From NCBI GenBank assembly GCA_019694165.1, contig JAIBCL010000001.1, forward strand, positions 558,001 through 622,000: a stretch of DNA of 64,000 nt. The letters run 5' to 3'. Positions 8,683 to 16,624 of this stretch are shown here, one piece after another. Position 1 is the stretch's first letter. Each line of letters starts with the position of its first letter. Position numbers and translations under genes: made by a program. The notes beneath the pieces were generated by a model. The model saw only the letters and a program-made list of their open reading frames with translations, ran no database searches and was not told the DNA's origin. The stretch is from Verrucomicrobiaceae bacterium (GTDB lineage: Bacteria > Verrucomicrobiota > Verrucomicrobiia > Verrucomicrobiales > Verrucomicrobiaceae).

Positions 8683-9500
8683 GGCCCGCCGCGTGTCCAT
8701 GCTGCCTCGGGAGCGCCCTGACTCTCGCGCACACCTACCGCGAGCGGCCGGAGGGCGAGACAGCGTTCACCCGCCCTGCTGGCGAAGCCTATCACCGCGA
8801 GTTGTGGCGCTGCGAAACGTGCGGCCACTTCCTCTCCACTCATGCCATGTCGCTCGGCGCACTCTATGACGCGGGCTATGTGGACTCGACCTACGGCGGC
8901 CTCGACGGCATCCGCAAAAACTACGAGCGCATCATGGCGCTCGATCCCGCGAAGTCTGACAACGCGGGCCGCGTCGAGCGCGTGATCGCCTTCGCGGAGC
9001 AGCACTTCGGCGCCCGGCCGCTGCGCGTGCTGGACATCGGCTCTGGCCTCGGCGTTTTCCTCGGCAAGCTCAAGCGGTGCAAACCCGGGTGGACGCTCAC
9101 GGCACTGGAACCAGACCCGCGCTTCGCCCAACACGCGCGCGAGACGCTCAGCGTCGAGGCCGTGGCTGAGGACTACATGAAGCTGTCGTGGAAGCGCGAG
9201 TTCGATCTCATCACGCTCAACAAGGTGCTGGAACACATCGAGGAGCCGCGTGCGATGCTGGACAAGGTGCGCGCCGACCTCGCACCCGGAGGCATCGCCT
9301 ACATCGAGCTGCCTGACGGCGACGCCGCCTGCAGTGAAGGCTTTGGCCGCGAGGAATTCTTCATCGAGCACCACCACGTCTTCTCGATGGCATCCATGGA
9401 GCTTCTCCTCCACCGCCACGGCCTGCGCACTCTTGCCCTCGAGCGCCTGCGCGAGCCGAGCACGAAATTCACCCTGCGCTGCTTTGCGGAATCAATCTGA
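8679..9500 (+). CDS. SAM-dependent class I methyltransferase with N-terminal zinc-ribbon-like cysteines
   Basis: This 273-residue protein begins with a CPCC pair and a second CETC pair about 45 residues later, forming a probable zinc ribbon. A Rossmann methyltransferase follows: motif I VLDIGSGLG, acidic ALEPD, and a post-motif LNKVLEHIEEP that matches the Methyltransf_11/23-type E-H-x-x-x-P. Such zinc-ribbon methyltransferases are common in O-antigen loci and may O- or C-methylate sugars or lipid-linked intermediates. The ATG overlaps the stop of the small upstream gene. It is the first of a series of eight methyltransferases in the window. Substrate unknown. Confidence 0.88.
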   Translation: MRPAACPCCLGSALTLAHTYRERPEGETAFTRPAGEAYHRELWRCETCGHFLSTHAMSLGALYDAGYVDSTYGGLDGIRKNYERIMALDPAKSDNAGRVERVIAFAEQHFGARPLRVLDIGSGLGVFLGKLKRCKPGWTLTALEPDPRFAQHARETLSVEAVAEDYMKLSWKREFDLITLNKVLEHIEEPRAMLDKVRADLAPGGIAYIELPDGDAACSEGFGREEFFIEHHHVFSMASMELLLHRHGLRTLALERLREPSTKFTLRCFAESI

Positions 9501-9519
9501 ATCGCGGACACTGACTTGC

Positions 9520-10626
9520 ATGAGCCACTGGAATCGAACCGCCCGGCTGGATGCCGCTGACACACGTCAGATCGAGACGTGGACGCTCACGGCCGAAGAT
9601 GGCGCCAGACGGAACTTCGAGATCGATGTGAAGACGGGCAAGCCGCTCGATGTGATGAGCTTGAAAAACTCCAGTCTCGCCGACACGCGCGAGTACGCGG
9701 ACATGCTGGCCGCGCGCGCGCGCAAGCTCTACGGCTCCGGCCTGCGGCTGGTGGAAATGACCTCGTGTACCTGCTGCGGCAGGCCGCTGACGGATGCGGG
9801 GGAGTGCCTGCGAATCTTTGACGTGCCGTATCAGCGCTGCACCGGCTGCGGCCATGTGATGGTGACGCGACGGCCTGCGGGAGAGGATCTGGATTTTGAG
9901 GAGTCCGCCGAAGTGAGCCAGACCTACGTCGATCCCGCCACATGCGAAGTACGGCTGGCGCAGGTCATCGCGCCGAAGATGGACTGGGTGGACGGCGTGT
10001 TTGCGAAGTTGCGCGGCAGAAAAACGACGACTGTGATCGACGTGGGCGCGGGTGGAGGACATTTCGTCGAAGGCGCACGGCGCGCGGGCGCGACGGCGGC
10101 CGGCTTCGAGCTGAGCAAGGCGTCGCGTGCTTTCGCAAAGGCGGCCTTCGGCCTCGATCTTCGCAGCGACGATTTTCTAGCCGCGAATCTGGAGCCGGTG
10201 GACGTGATCACGATGTGGGGCCTGTTGGAGTATGTGCAGGAGCCGCGGCGCTTTCTCGACAAGGCTCGCGCAGTTCTGCAAAAGGAAGCCGGGATGCTCG
10301 TCGTCGAGGTGCCGCGCTTCGATGCGCTCGGCACCGCGGCGCAGGCGGTGAATCCATTCCATGTCGCGCGCCACATGGATCCTACGACGCACATCAACTG
10401 CTTCTCCGACGCGTCGCTCGCCACCGCGCTCGTGAGTTCCGGCTTCGCGCCGGTGGCGGCGTGGTATTTCGGAATGGATGCCTATGAACTCCTGGTGCAG
10501 TGCGCTCTGCGCGGCGGTGATGAGAAGGCGCTGTCCGCGACAGCAGAAATGATCCCCGCACTGCAATCGGCCCTGGACGCCGCGCGTTGCTGCGATGACA
10601 TCATCGTAGCCGCCGTGCCTGTTTGA
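9520..10626 (+). CDS. SAM-dependent class I methyltransferase with zinc-ribbon-like N-terminus
   Basis: This 368-residue protein starts at ATG 9520, 19 bases after the previous stop; the open frame further upstream overlaps the preceding gene and was not used. CTCCG and CTGCG pairs (about residues 84-109) form a likely zinc ribbon. Methyltransferase motif I is VIDVGAGGGHF, followed by FELSK and a MWGLLEYVQEP post-motif. The first 80 residues are an extra N-terminal region not shared with the neighbouring methyltransferase. The C-terminal 100 residues resemble the tails of sugar methyltransferases. Role in glycan methylation is inferred from position. It ends next to a sulfotransferase start. 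Confidence 0.85.
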   Translation: MSHWNRTARLDAADTRQIETWTLTAEDGARRNFEIDVKTGKPLDVMSLKNSSLADTREYADMLAARARKLYGSGLRLVEMTSCTCCGRPLTDAGECLRIFDVPYQRCTGCGHVMVTRRPAGEDLDFEESAEVSQTYVDPATCEVRLAQVIAPKMDWVDGVFAKLRGRKTTTVIDVGAGGGHFVEGARRAGATAAGFELSKASRAFAKAAFGLDLRSDDFLAANLEPVDVITMWGLLEYVQEPRRFLDKARAVLQKEAGMLVVEVPRFDALGTAAQAVNPFHVARHMDPTTHINCFSDASLATALVSSGFAPVAAWYFGMDAYELLVQCALRGGDEKALSATAEMIPALQSALDAARCCDDIIVAAVPV

Positions 10627-10637
10627 AGATCCGCGAC

Positions 10638-11786
10638 ATGACCGGTCCGCTTCCATTCTTCATCTTCGGCGTCGCGCGTTCGGGTACAAATCTCGTGGCA
10701 CGGATGCTCGACGCGCATCCTCATGCCGCAGTCGCGCTCGATCCGCTGCTGCCGTTGTTTCGCTCCTGGAGGAATCAGGTCGCCGAGCAGTCGGCGCACA
10801 CGCTCACGGGTGCGTGGAATCCGCAGTCATCGCTTCAGGACTACTATTTCTCCCGGGATGGCGCGGCCCTGTTGCGGATGATTCTCGACGCTGATCCGGC
10901 ACAGGCACTGCCGCCGGGCGGGCTGGAGCACCTGCAGCCTGCCGTGGTGGACCGCGCCGCGCTGGAGTCTCCGAACCTCGCCGCGGCGTTTGCAAAGTGG
11001 ACCGGCTCGACATGGGGGGAGCTTCTCGCGAGCACCGTGCGCATCATCAGCGACGGCAAGGCCGTCCATGCGGCAGGTGTGAAGGAGGTGTGGACAGTCG
11101 AGTTCATCCCCGCCATCCGCCGCGCGCTGCCGGATGCACGCTTCATCATCCTGCACCGCGACCCACGCGCCGTGGCAGCTTCGCAAATGGCGATGGCGCG
11201 CAAGGACCCGACCCAGGCGGCGCACTCGATCAGCTACATGCGGCACTGGCGCAAGCATGTGACGCTGGCGCGCCTGTTCAGCAGCGATTCATCGCTTGGA
11301 GACCAAGTCCTCGAAGTACGATACGAGGACATTTTGCTGTCACCGAAGCAGCATGCGGAGAATCTCGCCGGTTTCCTCGGCCTTGATTTCGATCCCGCGA
11401 TGCTCGCGCCGGGCAAGGAACAGGGCTGGGAGAGCAACAGCAGTTTCACCTCGGCCAAAGGCGGAGTCGATGCCCAGGCGGGCGAGCGCTGGCGCGGCAA
11501 GCTGCCTGCGCACGCGGTCGCGACGGTTGAGTTTCATTGCGGCATAGAGATGCGGAATCTCGGCTACGAGCCGACGCGCGCTGAGCCGGGGCGGCTCGAT
11601 GCCGAAGTGCTGCGGGGCATCGCCGAATCCAATGCCGCACCCGGCAAATGGCGCTCGGACTCGGGCGACGAAGCCGCCGACCTCGCGTGGGAATGCCTGC
11701 GCTGGCAGCTTGCCGGGCCTGCCGCCGTCGATGTCCCGAGTGACCTGATGCGGCGTTGCTTTCTCCAGCCGGAACTTCCAAACTAG
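10638..11786 (+). CDS. Sulfotransferase-family protein
   Basis: This protein of about 382 residues has a PAPS 5'-phosphosulfate-binding loop near its start, FIFGVARSGTNLV. The 3'-phosphate-binding element is FIILHRDPRAVAASQ. These are the two signatures of the P-loop sulfotransferase fold. It would move sulfate from PAPS to a hydroxyl or amine of a glycan. ATG 10638 is preferred; an in-frame TTG at 10623 overlaps the previous stop (TTGA) and would add five residues. The C-terminal 100 residues are poorly conserved. No PAPS-synthesis genes are in the window, so that supply must come from elsewhere. Presence in this run suggests the glycan is sulfated. Confidence 0.85.
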   Translation: MTGPLPFFIFGVARSGTNLVARMLDAHPHAAVALDPLLPLFRSWRNQVAEQSAHTLTGAWNPQSSLQDYYFSRDGAALLRMILDADPAQALPPGGLEHLQPAVVDRAALESPNLAAAFAKWTGSTWGELLASTVRIISDGKAVHAAGVKEVWTVEFIPAIRRALPDARFIILHRDPRAVAASQMAMARKDPTQAAHSISYMRHWRKHVTLARLFSSDSSLGDQVLEVRYEDILLSPKQHAENLAGFLGLDFDPAMLAPGKEQGWESNSSFTSAKGGVDAQAGERWRGKLPAHAVATVEFHCGIEMRNLGYEPTRAEPGRLDAEVLRGIAESNAAPGKWRSDSGDEAADLAWECLRWQLAGPAAVDVPSDLMRRCFLQPELPN

Positions 11787-11804
11787 CGCATATCTTTCCA
11801 CTCC

Positions 11805-12560
11805 ATGAGCACCACTTTCAGCTACGAAGAATACGTCACGGACAAACCCTTCCTCGACGCCTACAACGACTACCAGCGGCGCTATGCGTCCACGATCCGC
11901 GAAAGCGACCGCGTGCTGTTGAAGATGGTCTCAGACTGGATCGGGCAAAATCAGGGATCCACCGCACGACCGCGCCTCCTCGACATCGGCTGCTCGACGG
12001 GGAACTTCCTGCTCCACCTCAAGCGCCTCGCGGGAGACAAGCTCGCGATGACCGGTGGAGACTTGGCTGTATCGTCGCTGGATTCATGCCGGGCGAATCC
12101 CGAACTGGCTGGCATCGACTTTCAGGTCATGGACATCACGGAGCTGCCGGCGGAGGCGTTCGACATCGTGGTGGTGAACGCGGTGCTCTACATGTTCACC
12201 GACGAGCAATACCAAGCGGCGCTGCGCGGGCTGCGTCGTGCGCTGAGGCCAGGCGGCGCGGTGATGGTGTTCGATTTCGCGCACGAGTTTGCGCAGGACA
12301 TCGAGATCATCGAGAAGACGAGCAGTCATCCGAACGGACTGCGCCTCAGCTTCCGACCGATGGAGAAAATATCGCGAAGCACCGCCGAGGCCGGATTCTC
12401 GAAGGCAGAGTTCCAGCCCTTCGTGCTGCCGATCGATCTCCCCCGCCCCGCCGACAATGCGGAGATCATCACCTACACGGTGAAGAACGAGCAGGGCGCG
12501 CGCATGGCCTTCCGTGGCACGCTGTACCAGCCCTGGTGCCACATGATTTATCGCGCCTGA
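11805..12560 (+). CDS. SAM-dependent class I methyltransferase
   Basis: This 251-residue protein has motif I LLDIGCSTGNFL near residues 64-75, an acidic GGDLA segment after strand two, and a DIVVVNAVLYMF motif. It closes with the usual L-R-P-G-G beta hairpin. It lacks the zinc ribbon of its neighbours. An aromatic, acidic N-terminal segment (SYEEYVTDKPFLDAYNDYQ) precedes the fold. The spacing to the sulfotransferase (18 bases) and to the next gene (a few bases) puts it in the same transcript. The methyl acceptor is unknown; a sugar or a sugar-linked amino group is the contextual guess. Confidence 0.86.
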   Translation: MSTTFSYEEYVTDKPFLDAYNDYQRRYASTIRESDRVLLKMVSDWIGQNQGSTARPRLLDIGCSTGNFLLHLKRLAGDKLAMTGGDLAVSSLDSCRANPELAGIDFQVMDITELPAEAFDIVVVNAVLYMFTDEQYQAALRGLRRALRPGGAVMVFDFAHEFAQDIEIIEKTSSHPNGLRLSFRPMEKISRSTAEAGFSKAEFQPFVLPIDLPRPADNAEIITYTVKNEQGARMAFRGTLYQPWCHMIYRA

Positions 12561-12564
12561 TGTG

Positions 12565-13905
12565 ATGATGCCGCTGCTCCGTGATCTCTGCGCACCACGC
12601 ACGGCAGTCGTCGCCGACGGCAATGACGCGCTCTTTGCGCGGCTGGGCCGGGAGCTTCCGCTGGAAATCTTCCGCTTCGATTCAGGCGACTCGTTTAATG
12701 GCTGGATCGTGCCCGACAACTGGCGGGTGAAGCGCGCGCAGATTTTTCGCGATGGGAAACTGGTGTTCGACGGCGCAGGCCAGGCGCTCGCGGTGGGCTA
12801 TTACTCGAAGTCCTTCAGCGGCGACCTCGACTGGGAGGACCTGAAGCCGAAGCTGGTGACCAATCCCGCGCTGCCGGAGGCGACGATGTTTCACTGCATG
12901 TGGCAGTACCGCCCGTGGGATGCGGACTGGCGGCTGTGTGTGCCGCACACGGTTTATCAGACACTCGGACCGGGGCGCTATCGCGTCGAGTTGGAGACCG
13001 AGCGCGAACCGGGCGAGATGCTCGTGGCGCACTCGCACAAGGCCGGACACTCTGAGAAGACCATCGTCTTCAACGCGCACACCTGTCATCCGCACATGGC
13101 CAACGACGGCTTCGCGGGCGTGGCGATTTTTGTGAAGCTCATGCAGTGGCTCGCGACGCAGGACACCTTTTACAGCTACCGACTCGTCGCCGCACCGGAG
13201 CACATTGGCACGGTGTTTTACCTTCGCGATTTGCCGGTGGATGACGTGAACCGCCTCGTTTCAGGCTTCTTTCAGGAGATGCCCGGCACGCACGGCGCGA
13301 TCAAGGCGACATCGACTTTTCTCGGCGGACAAAAGCTCGACCTCGCCTTTGCCAACGCGCTGCGACATCACGCACGCAGGTACGAGCTGGTGCCGTGGCG
13401 CAAGGGCGCGGGCAACGACGAGACGGTGTGGGAAGCTCCGGGCTACGAGGTGCCTTTCGTCGAGGTGACGCGGTGCGAGGATCAGTTCGCGCCGTTTCGC
13501 GAATACCACTCCAGCCTCGACACGCCCGAATTGATGGACGCGGCGCAGATGGACGAGATGCTGCTCGTGTTGAAGAAAGTCGTCGATTCGCTCGAAAACG
13601 ACGCGGTGATTCACCGTCGCTTCGACGGACTCATCTGCTTGTCGAACCCGCAATACGACCTCTACATGGAGCGTCCCGATCCCGCCGTGGTGAAGGACCT
13701 CGATGCCGACGCAGAGAAGTGGGGCCATTTGCTCGATTGTTTGTTCCGCTACTTCGACGGCGGCAAGACCATTCTCGAGATCGCGCAGAAGCACGATCTG
13801 CCTTTCGATCGACTTCACCGGTACCTGAAGCGTTTTGAGGAAAAAGGACTTGTCACGCTGCAACGAAGCGAGATTGAGAGAGTGCTTCCGAAACGAGCAG
13901 CATGA
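12565..13905 (+). CDS. DUF4910/DUF2172 aminopeptidase-like protein with C-terminal winged helix
   Basis: This protein of about 446 residues resembles the M28-like aminopeptidase-domain proteins annotated DUF2172/DUF4910 with a C-terminal HTH domain. Probable zinc ligands are visible in NAHTCHPHMANDGFAG (His and Asp), the PEHIGT segment and the late REYHSSLDTP segment, in the order used by co-catalytic zinc peptidases. The last 80 residues form a helical segment (ILEIAQKHDLPFDRLHRYLKRF) followed by a strand, a winged-helix-like end. It has no signal peptide, so it acts in the cytoplasm. Such proteins recur in polysaccharide loci; a role as sugar amidohydrolase or peptidase-like processing enzyme is open. 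GTG 12562, ATG 12565 and ATG 12568 are alternative starts. Confidence 0.82.
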   Translation: MMPLLRDLCAPRTAVVADGNDALFARLGRELPLEIFRFDSGDSFNGWIVPDNWRVKRAQIFRDGKLVFDGAGQALAVGYYSKSFSGDLDWEDLKPKLVTNPALPEATMFHCMWQYRPWDADWRLCVPHTVYQTLGPGRYRVELETEREPGEMLVAHSHKAGHSEKTIVFNAHTCHPHMANDGFAGVAIFVKLMQWLATQDTFYSYRLVAAPEHIGTVFYLRDLPVDDVNRLVSGFFQEMPGTHGAIKATSTFLGGQKLDLAFANALRHHARRYELVPWRKGAGNDETVWEAPGYEVPFVEVTRCEDQFAPFREYHSSLDTPELMDAAQMDEMLLVLKKVVDSLENDAVIHRRFDGLICLSNPQYDLYMERPDPAVVKDLDADAEKWGHLLDCLFRYFDGGKTILEIAQKHDLPFDRLHRYLKRFEEKGLVTLQRSEIERVLPKRAA

Positions 13906-14531
13906 TCACCATCATCGACAGCGGCATTGCCAACATAGCCTCCGTGACCTCGGCTTTCCGACGCCTCGGCGCCGGCAATTGCGTGACGCGGCAGCCCTGC
14001 GATCTCGAAAGTGCGCATGCCATCGTGCTGCCAGGCGTGGGCGCCTTTGCCGATGGCATGGAAAGCCTGCGCAAGTGCGCGCTCATCGAGCCGGTCAGGC
14101 GGGCTGCCGTGCGCGGCACGCCGATCCTCGGCATCTGCCTCGGGATGCAGTTGCTGGCGGATGCAAGCGAGGAGTTCGGCGAGCACGCGGGACTCGGCCT
14201 CGTGCCGGGACGCGTGGTGCAATTGAGTCCCGGAGCCGCTGGCGACCGCGTGCCAAACATCGGCTGGTGTGACGTGGAGCCCCAAGCGGCATCGCGCGTC
14301 TTCGCCGGCACTGCTCCCGGCACGGCGTTCTACTTCGTCCACAGCTTCCACTTCCGCTGTGCTGACGAGAAAGACGTCAGCGCGAGCATCAAGTTCGGCG
14401 GCGCATCCGTGGCGGTCGCCGTGGAGAGAGGAAACGTGTTCGGCGTGCAGTTCCACCCGGAGAAGAGCCAGGATGCCGGTCTCGGCGTGCTGGAGAATTT
14501 TGTCCGCTTCGCAAAGGAGGTGAACGCATGA
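13902..14531 (+). CDS. hisH: HisH-type glutamine amidotransferase (glycan-pathway paralogue)
   Basis: This 209-residue class I glutaminase has the full triad: C79 in GICLGMQLL, and H185 and E187 in VQFHPEKSQ. PGVGAF marks the oxyanion region. It hydrolyses glutamine and passes ammonia to a HisF partner. It overlaps the aminopeptidase-like gene upstream (ATGA) and the HisF-WbpG fusion downstream (ATGA). No other histidine gene is present. In Pseudomonas aeruginosa the analogous trio HisH2/HisF2/WbpG makes an acetamidino sugar. I therefore read this as the ammonia source for the fused sugar amidotransferase, not a histidine biosynthesis enzyme. Confidence 0.9.
   Translation: MITIIDSGIANIASVTSAFRRLGAGNCVTRQPCDLESAHAIVLPGVGAFADGMESLRKCALIEPVRRAAVRGTPILGICLGMQLLADASEEFGEHAGLGLVPGRVVQLSPGAAGDRVPNIGWCDVEPQAASRVFAGTAPGTAFYFVHSFHFRCADEKDVSASIKFGGASVAVAVERGNVFGVQFHPEKSQDAGLGVLENFVRFAKEVNA
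14514..14523 (+). promoter_or_regulatory. Strong Shine-Dalgarno sequence for the HisF-WbpG fusion gene
   Basis: AAGGAGGTGA lies inside the end of hisH, four bases before ATG 14528. It is nearly a full anti-Shine-Dalgarno complement. Most genes in this window have no obvious ribosome site, so it stands out and fixes the start of the fusion gene. Confidence 0.75.
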
Positions 14532-16618
14532 GCACGGCGGGACGCAGCTTCGGCGCGGCGCATCCGCGTTTGATTCCCGTTCTGCTGCTGAAGCACGGCA
14601 TGATCGTGCGCAGCCAGCTTTTCAAGGTGCATCAGGTCATTGGCAATCCGATGAGCTCCGTGGAGCGCTACTCGCACTGGAACGTGGATGAACTCGTCGT
14701 GCTCGACATCAGCCGCGGCGAGGAAGGCCACGACCTGCGTCGTGACGACCTCCAGCAGCAATACGCGGGCGACACCGTGATCGACGTTCTCCGCGAAATC
14801 GCCAGCGTGTGCTTCATGCCGCTGACCTTCGGCGGCCGCATCCGTACACTGCGCGACATCGAGGCACGCCTCGCCGCAGGCGCGGACAAAGTCACGCTGA
14901 ACACCGCGGCGCTGGATGATCCCGCCTTTGTGCAGGCGGCGGCGCGGCGTTTTGGCTCGCAGTGCATTGTCGCTTCAATCGACGCGCGCAGGCTCCCCGA
15001 TGGCCGTCACGAGGTCTGCGCCGACGGCGCGCGACGCGCGACGGGCCGCGACCCGGCGGCGTGGGCATGTGAGGTTGAGTCGCTGGGCGCTGGAGAAATC
15101 TTCCTGAACTCCATCGACCGTGACGGTTCGGGCCACGGCTACGATCTCGAGCTGGTGCGCAGCGTGACGTCAGCGGTAAACATACCCGTCATCGCCTGCG
15201 GCGGCGTGGGACGCTACGATCACTTCCCTGCCGCTATTCTCGAAGGCGGAGCGTCCGCCGCTTCGGCGGCGAATATTTTTCATTTCTTCGAGCTGAGCTA
15301 CTCGCATGGCAAGCAGGCCTGCCTCGATGCCGGCGTGCCAATGCGTCCGCTCGGCCTCGGCTCGCGCCATCTGCCGCGCGAGCCGGAGTATGATCGCATG
15401 CGGGAAGATGCGCGCATCGCCGAGCGGCTGCGCCAGGCGAAAGAACAAGACTATGTCGCCGCGCGCCCTGAGTCTGCTTCGCGCAGGCGTCGCATCACCT
15501 GGTGCAAGGAATGTGTTTACCCCTCCATCTCCGCCGCGCCGATGGATTACGACGACAAGGGCGTCTGCACCGGCTGCCAGATGGCGCGGGTGAAGACGAG
15601 CATCGCACGCTCCGAGTGGGACCGCCGCCGCGGCCTGCTCAAGGATTTGATCGAGAAGTACCGTTGCCGCGACGGCAGCAGGCACGACGTGGTGATTGCG
15701 GTGTCCGGCGGCAAGGATTCGTATTTCCAGACGCATGTGCTCAAGGAGGAGTTCGGCCTCAATCCGCTGCTCGTGACCTATGACGGCAACAACTGGACCG
15801 ACGTCGGCTGGCGCAACATGATCCGCATGAGAGAGGTGTTCGATGTCGATCACGTCATCGTGCGCCCGTCGGTGGAGACGCTGAAGAAACTCAATCGCCT
15901 CGCTCTCATCATCATGGGCGACATGAACTGGCACGGCCACGTCGGCATCATGACCACGCCGATGAAGGTGGCAGTGCAAAACCGCATCCCGCTCGTGTTT
16001 TACGGCGAGCACGGCTACCTCGACCTGTGCGGGCAGTTCTCGATGGATGACTTTCCCGAGGTCACCTACCGTGACCGTCTCGAGCACTTCGCGCGCGGCT
16101 ATGAGTGGACGTATTTTGAGGGCCGCGAGGGACTCACCAGCCAGCAGCTCGCGATCTGGAAATACCCGACCGACCAGGAACTCTTCGATCTCGACCTGCG
16201 CGGCATTTTCCTTGGCAACTACGTGCATTGGGAGGCCAATGAACATATCAAACTCGTCACGGAGCGTTACGGCTTCGAGATGAACAACAAGCCTTTCGAC
16301 CGCACCTACCGCAAGATGTCGAACCTCGATGACATGCACGAGAACGGCGCGCACGACTATTTGAAGTTCATCAAGTTCGGGTATGGCCGAGCGACCGACC
16401 ACACCTGCAAGGACATCCGCGCCGGGCTGATGACGCGCGAGAAGGCCATCGAGCTGGTGAACCACTACGATCCCGTCAAACCCAGTGACCTGCGCCGCTG
16501 GCTCGATTACACCGGCATGACGGAAGACGAGTTCGACCGCATCGCCGACACCTTCCGTGATCCGCGCGTTTGGTGGCGCGAGGGCGGCGCGTGGAAGCGG
16601 CAGAACATTCTCGACTGA
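14528..16618 (+). CDS. HisF-WbpG fusion: ammonia-channel cyclase-like domain joined to N-acetyl sugar amidotransferase
   Basis: This 696-residue protein joins two enzymes usually encoded separately. Residues 1 to about 270 are a HisF-type TIM barrel: IASIDARR (D152), NSIDRDG and ACGGVGRYDHF align with HisF landmarks. A linker of about 50 residues follows. Residues about 320-696 are a WbpG-type amidotransferase with metal-site cysteines C326, C329, C347 and C350 and the PP-loop SGGKDS at 393-398. In HisF the first strand carries catalytic Asp (LDVKDG in Thermotoga); here it reads LLLKHG, so cyclase activity is unlikely. The barrel probably docks HisH and channels ammonia straight to the amidotransferase, which would convert a sugar N-acetyl to an acetamidino group. 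The start has a strong ribosome site. Confidence 0.93.
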   Translation: MSTAGRSFGAAHPRLIPVLLLKHGMIVRSQLFKVHQVIGNPMSSVERYSHWNVDELVVLDISRGEEGHDLRRDDLQQQYAGDTVIDVLREIASVCFMPLTFGGRIRTLRDIEARLAAGADKVTLNTAALDDPAFVQAAARRFGSQCIVASIDARRLPDGRHEVCADGARRATGRDPAAWACEVESLGAGEIFLNSIDRDGSGHGYDLELVRSVTSAVNIPVIACGGVGRYDHFPAAILEGGASAASAANIFHFFELSYSHGKQACLDAGVPMRPLGLGSRHLPREPEYDRMREDARIAERLRQAKEQDYVAARPESASRRRRITWCKECVYPSISAAPMDYDDKGVCTGCQMARVKTSIARSEWDRRRGLLKDLIEKYRCRDGSRHDVVIAVSGGKDSYFQTHVLKEEFGLNPLLVTYDGNNWTDVGWRNMIRMREVFDVDHVIVRPSVETLKKLNRLALIIMGDMNWHGHVGIMTTPMKVAVQNRIPLVFYGEHGYLDLCGQFSMDDFPEVTYRDRLEHFARGYEWTYFEGREGLTSQQLAIWKYPTDQELFDLDLRGIFLGNYVHWEANEHIKLVTERYGFEMNNKPFDRTYRKMSNLDDMHENGAHDYLKFIKFGYGRATDHTCKDIRAGLMTREKAIELVNHYDPVKPSDLRRWLDYTGMTEDEFDRIADTFRDPRVWWREGGAWKRQNILD

Positions 16619-16624
16619 AATGAC

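Noticed and set aside
13902-15310. HisH and HisF considered as histidine biosynthesis genes
   Set aside because: HisF lacks the first catalytic Asp and is fused to a sugar amidotransferase; no other his genes are present.
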